Shown here: positions 13,654 through 24,333 of the stretch, one piece after another | How positions within the stretch are numbered: position 1 is the stretch's first letter | Layout of the letters: the number at the start of each line of letters is the position of its first letter | Assembly: GCF_000004825.1 (NCBI RefSeq) | Contig: NW_008805064.1 | Location: 1,736,001-1,800,000 of the forward strand | Direction: 5' to 3' | Length of the DNA stretch: 64,000 nt | From: Heterostelium album PN500 | Lineage: Eukaryota; Evosea; Eumycetozoa; Acytosteliales; Acytosteliaceae | Program-made: the position numbers and the translations under genes | Notes under the pieces: model-generated | The model's database searches: none | What the model was told of the DNA's origin: nothing | The model's input: the letters and a program-made list of their open reading frames with translations, nothing else

Positions 13654-13986
13654 ATAATATTATTTAAATATTTAATTTGTTGTTATCATAACAATACAAA
13701 ACAAAAGCAACATAAAACAATACAAAGTTTACAATTCCAAGATATATTTCCAATTTTAAATCAAATAGTATAAAATAAATAGAATATTTTTTAATATAAC
13801 AAATTATCATTATTTATAACTTGTGTGATCTAATATTAAAGGTTGTAGTTTTAAATGTTGACTAGAAGTATAAGGTGAGAGTTATACATAGTATCTAAAT
13901 CTGAAACCGATACTAATTCATTCGAAACAACTATATTAGATTATACATCTTGAATTTTAAATGCTTTACCTTTGTTTCATTCAGTA

Positions 13987-14088
13987 GAGGGCTGCCTCGA
14001 CTTTTCACTGTGAGGTTAAAGTCAAATCTTTAGAGAACTTTGATACTCGCTATAGATTTGGTAGTTAATGCAAACACCTATGACCCTC
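13987..14088 (+). ncRNA. Possible structured RNA (three-way junction)
   Basis: In the gap between two gene 3' ends, complementary segments nest without spacers. GAGGG (13987-13991) can pair with CCCTC (14084-14088), and CTGCC (13992-13996) with GGTAG (14060-14064). GACTTT (13999-14004) can pair with AAAGTC (14018-14023), and AAATCT (14024-14029) with AGATTT (14054-14059). Together they form a three-way junction with a run of T just downstream. The segment is richer in G and C than its surroundings. It matches no RNA family I can name. The strand is uncertain, since helices also form in the complement, and chance pairing remains possible. Confidence 0.3.
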
Positions 14089-14349
14089 AATCTTTTTAAA
14101 TACATCATATAATTGTATGTAAACTGTGTCATCTTTTGCCTCTCTATCTAGCTTAGCTCTTTTTTCATTTTCATTTTTTTTATATGATCTTCAATCAAGC
14201 TAACTCATATTTTACTCTTGGTTAACTGATCATCCACGAAGAAAAACTTCTGTCTATAAATAAATAGAAAATATATTTTTAATATAGAACAAAATAAGAT
14301 AGTATTTATTTAACAATTAATCGATTTAACTGGAAATACTATAGGTTTC

Positions 14350-15228
14350 TTAACACATGTGGATAACCTTGCAAACATGGTGTGGGGATGTTTGCTTTTG
14401 GAGCTCGCTGATTATCTTGTGGGTTGCCTTGTGGACGATCTTCTTGCATACTTTGACTGCTGGCTTGATACCGAAGGTCTTACATGAGCTTTCCAAGTGG
14501 TGTTGGATCTCCTTGGCTGTCTTGTTAACTTTTACCAAGTGTTCAGCTTTCTAGAGTATTAATATTTTTGTTAGAATTAAATATATATGATAAACTAAGT
14601 AAATTATAATACTTGCCTTGACAAGAAAAGAACATGCTTTGCACTTGTACTTCTTGATAATATTCTTTCCTGGAATATGTGGCTTCCACTTTTGCAAGTT
14701 CTCGACAGTTTCGAAATCTTCATCTTCCAATTCAAAGTCCATTTGTTCCTCTTCGAAATCTTCATCGAACCATGAGAATTCCTCTTCGATTTGATCTTCA
14801 ATCATTTCTTCAATTTCCAAACCGGATTCTTCACATTGGCCGACCTTGCAGATACGGAGTTGCTGGCAGACAACCTTTGGGTTCTCACGCTCGACAATCT
14901 TTTGGATGATGAGTGGACCGTAGAAATCAACCAAAGCAACACATGGACGAGACCATTTCGATGGTAACATAGCGCATGCCTTCTCCATAGAGTTGATAAT
15001 ATGCTGTTGAGTTTCATTCTTCAAGATCATAACTTCAGCACGCTTTACAATAATTTGACACAAGTCACACTTTTTAAGATTTAAGATTTTTTTTATATAT
15101 TAGTTGATTTTTTATTTCTAAAGTTAATTATTATAGGTATTAAAATTTACCTTTACTCCATCGTTGGAGGCACTCGCAGTTGATGCCATAACGGCAAAGA
15201 TAACTAGAAGAGATAATAATAATTTCAT
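14350..15228 (-). CDS. Secreted protein with two saposin-B domains
   Basis: Three exons: 15228-15151, 15069-14617 and 14550-14350, about 243 residues. Exon 1 is a classic signal peptide (MKLLLSLLVIFAVMASTASA). SapB domain 1 begins CDLC and domain 2 begins CKAC. In both, the second cysteine is followed by exactly 27 residues before the next cysteine, which fits the six-cysteine saposin pattern. A very acidic linker of about 45 residues joins them. Intron 2 uses a GC donor (AAG|GCAAGT) and AG acceptor, and only this splice keeps the 27-residue spacing. Family members bind or disrupt lipids, as in amoebapore-like Apl proteins and sphingolipid activators. A lysosomal or secreted lipid-interacting role is inferred. 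A poly(A)-side overlap with the upstream oxidase is not seen. Confidence 0.85.
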
Positions 15229-15432
15229 TGTTTTATTGGTTTGATTTATTTGATTAGATTTTATTAAATTGAATATGTTCTAAAGATCCAGAAATCTTCA
15301 ATATTTATAGTTTTTTGTTGACCATATTTGCACTAGAATCTAAAATATTGAAATTTACAACAAAAATTTCATGATTAAAATTAAATTTCGTGCAAAAACC
15401 AGGCGAAAACGAAAATAACTCAGAGTAATTAT

Positions 15433-15529
15433 GAACCAGCTTCTTCAAACTTTAATACCATGAGCAAATTTAATAATTTGCGAGTTAAAAGTTATAAATA
15501 ATATCTATTATTTTTATTAAAGCTGGTTC
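15433..15529. repeat. Short inverted repeat
   Basis: GAACCAGCTT at 15433-15442 recurs in reverse complement at 15520-15529, about 77 bp apart. It lies in the promoter-side gap between the divergent saposin and F-box/LRR genes. It could be a small transposon remnant, a hairpin or a binding site pair. Confidence 0.5.
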
Positions 15530-15740
15530 TCATTTAATATTAAAATAAAAAATTAAATAAATATATTATAAGATTGTTTTAAAATTATTGATTTAACTAT
15601 TCTTTTTTTACCAGCATACAATTATTTTCAAAATTTGATGAATAAATGATTAATTTTTCTACTAGAATTTTTAAAAAAATTAACATTGTTTTTTTTGATT
15701 TGATTTATTTTACTTTTTAATCTTTAATGATTCTAAATTT

Positions 15741-15848
15741 ATAACTCTATGGGAAGTAGACTTATTAGTTTATTTGTGATATGATTTATAAAAAAAAAAA
15801 AATTAAATCTTTTAAATCAAAAATTGTTTTCCAATTCCATAGAGTTAT
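15741..15848. repeat. Short inverted repeat, 12-bp perfect arms
   Basis: ATAACTCTATGG at 15741-15752 recurs as CCATAGAGTTAT at 15837-15848. The flanks AAAT extend the likeness slightly. The whole is 108 bp, the size of a very small MITE-like remnant. The rest of 15229-16040 is AT-rich with no gene. Confidence 0.55.
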
Positions 15849-16040
15849 ATTTGAAATAATTAAAAATAGAAAAATCAATGAATATTTAACAATAAATAGA
15901 TTAATCAAGGCAGTTTTTTTTTTGAAGTTCATTTTTATTTGAAAAAACTTTCAAACTTAAAATCAATTTTTATACTAAATGCAACATGAGAATAATAGCT
16001 AATTATTGTGTAGTTTATTTGTAGATTTTGAAGATATAAT

Positions 16041-17846
16041 ATGAATGGTGAAAATATAATCAACAAAAATCACAATAATAGTAGTATAACACCACATTTA
16101 CCACTGATTTTACAATCAAGAGTTTTGTCATTTTTAATTGACCCATATAGTTTTGTCAATGTCAATCAAGTAAACTATCGATCAGAATTCATAGTAGATT
16201 CATCAGTACTCGAGAGAAAGCGTCAGAGTTCACTTGGATGTCATGAAATAGTAAACCTTTCATTGGTATGTCATCGATGGTTCACACAGATCAAGTGTTC
16301 AATTCAATCGCTTAGTCTAAAAGTCTACAGTATATCTACTTATGCCAATCAGAACCGGGTCAAAATACTCTACAAGTTTCTCGATAGAGTTTCGTTGAAC
16401 ATTGACAAGTTACTTTCCGACTATTCAATTGTAGATCTTTCAAACATTACAGTATTCTACTTTACAGGTTTCTACAATTCTGTCATATTTGAAGAGCTAT
16501 TCTCTCGAATGACGTCACTGCAACAACTCTATTTGGAAGTGGAGGGAATGGCATTCATCTCGAAAATCATCGAACTGCTGGAGCAAAGACAACAACCGGT
16601 TTGTACGATAAACTTGAATGTCAATATCAATTTTTCTGATAGGGCACTCATTGTACTGAGGTATCTTGTTCAAATTCAAAAGACCTATGAAGAATCAGCA
16701 TCGTTGCCTGTAGTTAAGGTTCATTCTCTGATTATCTCAGATTGTTATTCAAAGTTTCCAAAGGAGTTGGTCACACTTGTTCAGATATTGAAACCTGCCA
16801 ATCTATATATAGATGCGGCTAGCGAGAGTAACCCATTACATCATAGATACTCCCAGTTTATCAAGATCGAATCACTCACCAGTCTCAAGATCAAAGAAGA
16901 CTTTGCAGAGTTTACAGATCTGACATTGGCATTAAAGTCTAAATCACTTCGGTCTCTATCTGTTGTATTTCCAGATCATCTATTTGATCTTGATGGACCA
17001 TTGTTAGATAATAATGAAGCAGCAAATGAACAAAGAGAGGAAAATGTTGAAGAAGAAGATTTTGAAGACAATGAAGAGGATCTAGGAGATGAAGATAATC
17101 CATGTAATTTAAGATATAAAAAGACAAATAGATCTCGTAGATATGATTTGGAAATAGATGAATTCATCAGTGCATTAAAGAGTAATGATAGTATGGAGTA
17201 TTTGGATTTAAGGAAGTTATGTAAGAATGATGATCATTATAGAATGCAACATAATCATCAGCTATATATTGGATTCTCAGACTTTTTATTATACAACAAG
17301 ACATTAAAGATACTTAGCATAGCAGGAGCTAACTTTATTTCATTGGAATTTATCAAGTCAATCGGTATCAATTCAACTCTCACCAATCTTAACCTTGGTG
17401 AATCACTTCTCCGTTCATCAGACTCAATCATCTTGATGAAACAACTAATTGAATCATTAAAGATAAATCAATCGATTTCGACGATCAGTTTAATCATTCC
17501 ATTCTATGAAGATGTTACATCAGAGTTTTCATCGATCTTACAATTCAACAATAATATCAAGAGTATTACAATAGCAATAGCTAATAAGATGATACAAGAT
17601 TTTTATCCAAAGTTAGACCAATCACATATAACTGATGAAATACAAATGAAACTGATTGAAAGTGTTTATCGACAAATGTATTTGATCAACATTGACAATA
17701 ACTACTACTATAGGAGGCTTAATTTTACATATGAAGCACTAACAACAGAATACACATTAAAATATAATATTCATGGAAAAATCAAAGAATTTGATTCGAA
17801 ACATCAATCAAACAAATATATAAATTTAATTCTTAAAACCAAATAA
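16041..17846 (+). CDS. F-box/LRR-like protein, dictyostelid-specific type
   Basis: A single 601-residue exon. The N-terminal part LPLILQSRVLSFLIDPYSF, followed about 50 residues later by NLSLVCHRWFTQIKCSIQSL, looks like a divergent F-box of the kind common in dictyostelids. The remainder has leucine-rich, repeat-like segments (TLKILSIAGANF, STLTNLNLGESLL, SISTISLII), interrupted by an acidic stretch at about 330-355. F-box/LRR proteins usually select substrates for SCF ubiquitin ligases, but the F-box here is weak and the role is inferred. A decayed copy of this gene's 3' end lies at 18107-18235. Confidence 0.75.
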   Translation: MNGENIINKNHNNSSITPHLPLILQSRVLSFLIDPYSFVNVNQVNYRSEFIVDSSVLERKRQSSLGCHEIVNLSLVCHRWFTQIKCSIQSLSLKVYSISTYANQNRVKILYKFLDRVSLNIDKLLSDYSIVDLSNITVFYFTGFYNSVIFEELFSRMTSLQQLYLEVEGMAFISKIIELLEQRQQPVCTINLNVNINFSDRALIVLRYLVQIQKTYEESASLPVVKVHSLIISDCYSKFPKELVTLVQILKPANLYIDAASESNPLHHRYSQFIKIESLTSLKIKEDFAEFTDLTLALKSKSLRSLSVVFPDHLFDLDGPLLDNNEAANEQREENVEEEDFEDNEEDLGDEDNPCNLRYKKTNRSRRYDLEIDEFISALKSNDSMEYLDLRKLCKNDDHYRMQHNHQLYIGFSDFLLYNKTLKILSIAGANFISLEFIKSIGINSTLTNLNLGESLLRSSDSIILMKQLIESLKINQSISTISLIIPFYEDVTSEFSSILQFNNNIKSITIAIANKMIQDFYPKLDQSHITDEIQMKLIESVYRQMYLINIDNNYYYRRLNFTYEALTTEYTLKYNIHGKIKEFDSKHQSNKYINLILKTK

Positions 17847-18106
17847 ATATTGAATTTCATTCACATCTCTTCTGCCTACAAATCTTGTAAATTTTTTAGA
17901 TTACTTGATCAAGTAAAAACCCCCATCCGTTGTTTTGAAAGTAAAGTTATATTTTAAGCTTTTGTATGTTCCAATAATCAAGGAATAAGTTGAAGAGATA
18001 ATTCCGTTTTACAAATAAATACAATACTATTTGTAAAGTGTTCCAATTTAAATTATTTTTTAGAATTGGATTTTCCATTCTGAATCAAGGAGTTAAAACA
18101 GATTAA

Positions 18107-18235
18107 ATACAAATGAAACTGTTTGTTAGTATTTATCAATGTATTTAATCAACATAGACAACATCTACAACTATAGAATGCTTAATTTTGATTCAAAACA
18201 CCAAGCAAACAAATTACATAAATTTACATTTTAAC
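18107..18235 (+). pseudogene. Decayed duplicate of the 3' end of the F-box/LRR gene
   Basis: This stretch parallels the parent coding sequence from about 17639 onwards. ATACAAATGAAACTG, the run around TGTATTTGATCAACAT, GCTTAATTTT, and TTTGATTCGAAACA-like text followed by a CAATCAAACAAAT-like end all recur in order with scattered changes. An internal stretch of the parent between the last two blocks is missing. It indicates an old local tandem duplication that has mostly been lost. Confidence 0.7.
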
Positions 18236-18317
18236 AAAATTAATAAATATTATTGAATATCATTCATCTATCTATCTTGATCTATTATTCTTTTATTTAG
18301 AAAACAATCAATTTATC

Positions 18318-18689
18318 ATGAATAAGAATTGGATGGGTAATACAAGGAAAGTCTGTATTAAAAAGGATATTAAATTTAAGAAGAAGAATATACAGAAACA
18401 ATATTTTATAAATAACAATCATAGTAGTGATATTAAACCAAGTATAGTTGTTGACAATGTAAATAGGATTAAAAATGAAAGAGATAATACTACAAAACCA
18501 CTACTTCTCCCTACAAACCATCTAAATGGTAACAATGATTCAATTGATTTACTTAATTTATCAATGAATTCAGATAAACAATCATCTATTGTACAACAAC
18601 CAACAACTTCAGAGAAACAACAAACAAACTATTCCTCTACTACTAGTACTACTACCTTTGACCATCTAAATGAAAGAATGAATGAATAA
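18318..18689 (+). CDS. Small hypothetical protein, Asn/Ser/Thr-rich
   Basis: A 123-residue single-exon frame. The first 30 residues are basic with a tryptophan (MNKNWMGNTRKVC then KKDIKFKKK), and the rest is low complexity. The GNTRK plus basic helix at the start looks like a real conserved N-terminus, but I do not recognise a family. It is convergent with TAF12, with stops only about 115 bp apart. AATAAA-like signals follow the stop. It could be a genuine short nuclear protein or a chance frame. Confidence 0.5.
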   Translation: MNKNWMGNTRKVCIKKDIKFKKKNIQKQYFINNNHSSDIKPSIVVDNVNRIKNERDNTTKPLLLPTNHLNGNNDSIDLLNLSMNSDKQSSIVQQPTTSEKQQTNYSSTTSTTTFDHLNERMNE

Positions 18690-18804
18690 ATGAATGAATA
18701 ATCAATAAATTAATAAAAGTAATAAACTTTATAAACTTTTTTAATTTAATTTTATTTACTGTTGTTTTGTTTGTTTTTTGTTTTGTTTTGTTTGTTTCTT
18801 AAAT

Positions 18805-20400
18805 TTAAGAGGTAGATGGTGGAGCTGCTGATGTTGTAGATGCTGTTGTAGATGTTGTTGTTGTGGATGTTGGTGCAGTTGTACTTGATGTGTTTGTTGC
18901 TGTAGATGTCGAAGATAAAGAAGAAGTTGAACTACTACCACCACCGGTACTACTTGCTAATTTTCTAGATTGTGACATTATTGACTTTCTCATGAGTTGT
19001 AGCCTCAGTCTATGATTCTCTGGTAGATTCTGCTTTTTATGTGATTTAATCTGTTCTACATTGCCGAAACCAGGCACTCTAATATTCCAATTTCTCTCGA
19101 GATGACACTGCAGATCTTTTACCTCCAATGAATTCGAATTTCTATGTTTAGCTAGTGTACATGCGAACGATACAACAGATTCGACAAAGTCATCTGCTAA
19201 TACCGACAATATCTAGATTAAAGTTTGTTAGCGACATAGTTAACACAGTTGTTTAATTTAAAAACCACTTACATCTTCTACTTCTTCATCCATCTTTTCA
19301 GTTGTAGATATCTGTTGTAGTAATTCTGTTAGTTTTCTCTTGCCTAGGATTTCTGTTTCCGGTTCTTTGACGACGACTGCAGCGGCAGCGGCAGCAGCGG
19401 CAGCAGCTTCTTTCTCTTTAGCTTCTTTCTCTCTTGCTTCTTTCTCTTTTGCTTCCTTCTCTTTTGCTTCTTTCTCTTTCTTTTCACGTTCTTTTCTTTC
19501 TTTGTCACGTTGCTTCTCTTCGGCTGTCTTGGTTGTCGATCCACTACCAGCACCACCACCACCAGTTCCACTGCCGCTTGCGGAGGTACTTGAAGTCGAT
19601 GATTGTCCACCAACGGTACTCTGATTATTTACACCTGTATTCATTGGGTTGCCTGTGTTTTGTTCGTTTGATTTGTTCGATTGCAGCAAGTTACCGCTTG
19701 AACCACCACTGGCGGTGTTCATAGTTGGCGGTGTACCGGGATTGATCGAGTTGAAAGCATGGTTGATTCCACCCATTATTGTTGATCCAGTGATAGGTGG
19801 AGTGTTGGCATTTCCACCGGTGGCTGGTGGTGAAGCAAACATTCCAAGAGTCGATGTCTTTCTAAAGAGCGATTCCACTGCTTGTTCAATGGAAGAAGGT
19901 GGTGTAGAAGCGATGGTTGGCGATGGTACTTTGTTGGCCGCAGCTGCTGCAGTCAACACTGGATTCGATTGTATAATTCCTGATGTCTGTTGTAAAGTTT
20001 GTTGTTGTGGTTGATGATGTATTGGTTGTTGATGATGATGCTGCTGTTGCTGTTGTTGCTGCTGTAAATTTGATGTTTGATGATGAATCTGTTGTTGTTG
20101 CTGTTGTTGTTGTGGAGGTGATGTTAAAGGTGTAGTTGGTGTTGTTGGATAATATTGTTGCTGTTGTGTATTCGATACCATGGTTTGTTGTCTTATCATT
20201 GTTTGTTGAGGTACTACTGTATTACCGATTGGCGGTGATGTAGGAGATACATGTGATTGTGTCTGTTGTATATTGGTTGGTGACATAACACCCATTGGTT
20301 TGGCAACATGTTGTTGTGGATGTGGATGATGTTGTTGTTGCTGAGGTTGTGGTTGTGGTTGTCCACCTATACCCATATTAGTATTTATAGGTGATGACAT
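18805..20400 (-). CDS. taf12: TFIID subunit TAF12
   Basis: Two exons, 20400-19273 and 19212-18805, about 511 residues. The C-terminal third has the TAF12 histone fold, spanning the intron: LGKRKLTELLQQI before it, then VLADDFVESVVSFACTLAKHR, LEVKDLQCHLERNWNIRVPGFG and HRLRLQLMRKS after it. These match human TAF12 (about 160 residues) closely in order and spacing. TAF12 pairs with TAF4 in TFIID and also occurs in SAGA. The N-terminal 330 residues are a dictyostelid-style extension rich in Gln, His, Pro and Ser, with a long Lys/Glu/Ala helix (EKEAKEKEA-type repeats) and a polyalanine run just before the fold. Confidence 0.93.
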
Positions 20401-20611
20401 ATATATTTTATACTATAGATAACTATAATAAATGACTAGTTAACAACAAAAACTTAAAATATATAGTTATCTTTTATACTAGATAATGATTGATCGATCA
20501 AAATAATAATCAATTTATAAAAAAAATTAAAAAAAAAAACCAACACACTCATATAAATTAAATTAAAAAAATTTTTTTTTTTTTTTAAATTTTAAAAAAA
20601 ATAAGATGAGA

Positions 20612-20945
20612 TTCTAATTATCATCAATCCATTCGAATGCTTTCAAGTTTATCTGGAAAGAACCAAGTTATGGAGAACAAAAGCTAATGGGAATTTGGAT
20701 AATGTTATTTTGGCAGTCGATCCACCACATCAAGGTGTTACAGCACAATGGATTGCTAAGTTGTCATTAGAACTGATGCAAGAAGCTGGAGTGGATACTA
20801 CAACTTATTCGGCACACTCAGTGAGAACTGCGCCAGCATCAAAAACACAGGTTCTAATTTCATGGAAGTGGTAAAATGGGGAAGGTGGAAATCGCCAAAC
20901 ACGTTCGCTAAATACTCTGCATTAGAAGTGGAAGGTACTAGCTAA
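20612..20945 (+). mobile_element. Tyrosine-recombinase retroelement fossil (DIRS-like)
   Basis: Translated pieces resemble the C-terminal half of a DIRS-type tyrosine recombinase, with an AHSVRTA-type box and WGRWKSPNTFAKYS near the end. Only a short part of one protein remains and it is broken. No flanking terminal repeats could be delimited. It looks old, judged by its short length and isolation. Confidence 0.65.
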
Positions 20946-21837
20946 ACTGTATCTAATTCGTTATTCAAATGATGCATTTAATAAATAATTATTGAAGTAA
21001 AAAACAATAATTTATATTCTCATAATAAATTATATTTTTACGAGTAAGGAACTATTTATGTCGCCCTCGTAATCAGTAGTCAAATTTCAAATCAAAACTA
21101 AAGATCAAAAGCTCAGAGTTGCACTAAATATCATTCTTTTTCAATCAAAATCAAAAAATCAAAACAGCCACAACCACAAAAATATCATTGAAAAAATTTT
21201 GGCAACTATTTGATGATATTTTTTATGAGGTTATTAATTTTCAAGCTGCTAAAATAAATTTTATTTATATGTAAGGTTAACAATGAATTAATTATCTGTA
21301 CAATCAAATTTTTTCTTAAAAAACACTGTTGTTTTCCAATAAATAAAATTAATCGTTGGTTTATTTGCAAAATATAAAAGATTTTCATTTATTATTGATT
21401 TATTCAAAATAAAAAAACAAAATTTTTGTTGAATGATAAATCATGACCAAAGTGTACACCAACACAAAAATGAAAACAAAACAAATTTAACATTAGACCA
21501 ATGCAAGTAACCCCTATTTTTTACTTTTTTTTTTGTTCATGACCTAGAGAAATTTCAATCCATTGGGATCTGTTTTTCGTTGTTGCAAAAACAAACAGTT
21601 TTATGCAAATTACAATCAGATATCTGAAACCCCAGTTTCGATGAAATCAAAACAAATCTGAAGCATTTGTGGTCACAGATTCATCAAAAATACAATTTTG
21701 TTAACTTAAACAAAAAAAATCATTTTTAATATTTTCATCTTGATTAGAACGAACATGTGCATATTCTTTAATATTTAAACAATCATTTTATTTTCAAAAA
21801 TAACAATCATAATAATAATTATCACTTCTAACAAGAA
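20946..21837. other. Intergenic, promoter side of the 629-residue gene
   Basis: AT-rich spacer. It contains the first copy of a 25-bp motif (21636-21660) that recurs upstream of the decayed gene copy. A stretch at about 21040-21130 is less AT-rich and could be a remnant of the neighbouring fossil. No gene is seen. Confidence 0.45.
21636..21660 (+). repeat. 25-bp repeated motif, copy 1
   Basis: TTTCGATGAAATCAAAACAAATCTG-type sequence about 180 bp before the start codon of the 629-residue gene. It recurs perfectly at 24334-24358 and, with a few changes, at 24079-24103. Confidence 0.7.
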
Positions 21838-23727
21838 ATGACAACTAAGTTAGCAGGTCAATTCATCAAAGACTTTGAAGCCTGGAGAATTGAAAAGATC
21901 AAAAAGTTCATGCCCAGTGTGACAACTGTCGATCCAAATTCGTTGACTGTTGCCGACTATCTCAAACTCTCGACCTTCAATGATGCCAAGATAGATATCG
22001 TCAAAGAGAATACCGATAAATTAATGACCAATGTCATCAATTTCTACCAATCCGATCTCGGTTTGAGTGCAATGGCACAAGCAACCCAAGAGCCAGCGGA
22101 ACGTCCAACCCTCAGCCCAGAGATTCTCGAGTTTGTCGGTGATGCCAAAGGAAAGGAACTGTTCCCAAAATATGCTAAACTCTCTCTTCTCCTATCACTT
22201 TACAATTCCAGAAAAGATTCAATGTATCCAACCAACATCTACGCCAAACAAGTTGAGAAAGATCTCAAAGACCTCACTGCCAATACCTACGTCGCCCTGG
22301 CAACAATGAAATTATATTTCTTGGCACTCCGAGACACTCTTCCAGCTTTCTTGCCTTTCATCTACCATGCCAAAACCTTGATTCCTAAAATCAAAGCGTA
22401 TTTGCTCGCCACTGAAGTTACCAATAAATTCGTTAGTGATGCCTTCAATTTCCAAACGGACCATTCGACACCTGATAAGTTGGTAGATGACTCTTGGCGT
22501 TACAACGAGATCAAAGCCAAGTTGGATATTATTGACCCAACTCTTTCACTCTCCACCTCAGTCACCTCACAATACTATAATACTTTATTATTAGTATCCA
22601 CCACCCAATCAATGAAAAAAACACCAATGCTCGAAAAGATCTTTGAAAACGCTATTATCCATTTTTTGGAAGAAGCAGATAAGAAAGTCAGTGAAATCTC
22701 CAAGACTGTCAATTCACTTAAATCTTTGTTTGGTGGAAACATTGTTGCTCTATCCACCAAAGTCACACAAGCATTCTTCCATATTCAGTTGGAACCAACT
22801 CTCTCTTTTGGAATCAAAAGCAACCATGTATACGGTGTTAGCACTGCCAAATTTCTCCAAAGGTTGAACAAAGAAACACCAAAAGGCAAATCCATTTTAA
22901 ATCATCCAGAATTTAATAATCTTATGGGAGATAAAAATCTACACAGAGTTGCTAATGGATTGCTTCTCGGTTGTCAATTACTAGCAATTGGATACGGTGC
23001 AATCAACTACAAGAAAATGAATGGATTCGAAAAAGGATTGTTTTGGACATCATGTGGTTTGACACTCCTGGATTTGGCTAATGCTATCAGTGACAACAAG
23101 ATTTTCATAAAGCTTGGGGAATCCATTGGTAAAATTCTTTCAAATAATTCAGGCAAAGTATTAGCACAAATATCCAATTCAGCTAAATTGTTCACGAAAG
23201 TATCAGTATCGATCGCCAGATATGTTAGTCCGGTACTTGCCTTGGTTTCAGCATACTTCTCACTGGTGGATTGTTTGCAATATGCAAAAAAACAAAATTG
23301 GGGAATGGTTGCAGTGTCCTATGTAGAATACGGTGCGGCTATTGGCTTGTTTATATCATTGATTTCGGGTAGTGCATGCGCTGGTCCAGCCGCTTTGATT
23401 TTCAGCGGGGTGCTATTGGCCATTGGAATGTTCAAGATGTACTATGATTTCTTTACAATGATTGGAGAGATGATCGAGGAAGCTAAAAAAGGATCGCCAT
23501 TATCCAATTTTATTTATTCAGTCGAGGAGAAGTATCGTATCAGTGAAGATGAATTTCTCATTCTGGGATTCTATGCACTCTGGAACGGAACCAAATCTCC
23601 CACTGGAAAGCGTGCATTATTGACTATGAGATTGTTAGTGTATACTAAAAGAGAACAAGACTTATTGAAAGAATATGAGTCCAAACATCCAAAAATATTG
23701 GCAGAAATTAAAAAGTATTCAAAATAA
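21838..23727 (+). CDS. Unrecognised 629-residue protein with hydrophobic C-terminal half
   Basis: A single-exon frame with no family I recognise. The N-terminal half (1-350) looks alpha-helical and soluble, without a signal peptide. The second half has hydrophobic stretches near 370-386, 397-413, 461-481 and a long Gly/Ala/Ser-rich pair at about 494-538 (AAIGLFISLISGSACAGPAA onward). The last 90 residues are polar and charged. This suggests membrane insertion by a helical hairpin or a membrane-associated bundle. Codon use resembles neighbouring genes, so recent transfer is not obvious. A degraded tandem copy with shared upstream DNA follows at 24334-26216. Function unknown. Confidence 0.8.
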   Translation: MTTKLAGQFIKDFEAWRIEKIKKFMPSVTTVDPNSLTVADYLKLSTFNDAKIDIVKENTDKLMTNVINFYQSDLGLSAMAQATQEPAERPTLSPEILEFVGDAKGKELFPKYAKLSLLLSLYNSRKDSMYPTNIYAKQVEKDLKDLTANTYVALATMKLYFLALRDTLPAFLPFIYHAKTLIPKIKAYLLATEVTNKFVSDAFNFQTDHSTPDKLVDDSWRYNEIKAKLDIIDPTLSLSTSVTSQYYNTLLLVSTTQSMKKTPMLEKIFENAIIHFLEEADKKVSEISKTVNSLKSLFGGNIVALSTKVTQAFFHIQLEPTLSFGIKSNHVYGVSTAKFLQRLNKETPKGKSILNHPEFNNLMGDKNLHRVANGLLLGCQLLAIGYGAINYKKMNGFEKGLFWTSCGLTLLDLANAISDNKIFIKLGESIGKILSNNSGKVLAQISNSAKLFTKVSVSIARYVSPVLALVSAYFSLVDCLQYAKKQNWGMVAVSYVEYGAAIGLFISLISGSACAGPAALIFSGVLLAIGMFKMYYDFFTMIGEMIEEAKKGSPLSNFIYSVEEKYRISEDEFLILGFYALWNGTKSPTGKRALLTMRLLVYTKREQDLLKEYESKHPKILAEIKKYSK

Positions 23728-24078
23728 ATAAACATAAAATTAAATAAAGTTAAAGATTCATTTTATATGGCACAATTTGTTTAGTTTACCAAAATTATGA
23801 TATGGTCTTTGCAAAGAATTAACCTTAAAGAACTCACACTCGTAATATAATTTTCTTTTGGTGGTTGCGGTAGAAGGATTACATATCCTATATACCTAAA
23901 GAATTTAAGAATCACTTATTTATCTCTTTTTTTTATTCATATCCATAAAACAAACCAATTAAAGATCTGAATTTTAATAACTTGCCAAAAGAATCATTGG
24001 TACTATATTTAAAATGAAACAAATAAAAAGATTAATCTCGATGACAAAGGCAGTCCGCGAATCATATCCAAAATTCAG

Positions 24079-24103
24079 TTTCATTGAAATTAACACAAAT
24101 CTG
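24079..24103 (+). repeat. 25-bp repeated motif, diverged copy
   Basis: A version of the 21636-21660 motif with several changes, lying between the intact gene and the decayed copy. It may mark the remains of a further duplication unit. The stretch 23728-24333 otherwise holds no gene; one short frame near 24014-24223 looks non-coding. Confidence 0.55.
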
Positions 24104-24333
24104 AGGCAAAAGATCCTAAAAAAAGTGTTTTTCTTTTTCTTGTTAACTTATCAATTGTTTCCTTTTTTTCGAAAAAATTATTACTGTATATTGACAAATC
24201 AATTTGCAAAGGTTCAAAATTAAAAAAATAAACTAGACTTCAGAGCACAAACAACCAAATCCAATCAATTTGGAATTATTTTCACAATGTTTTTTTAAAA
24301 TCATCTCAATCTATCATGATATGTAAAAATCTG

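Noticed and set aside
21838-23727. Recent bacterial transfer of the 629-residue gene
   Set aside because: Codon use resembles neighbouring genes and no bacterial family is recognised; the idea is left open but unsupported.
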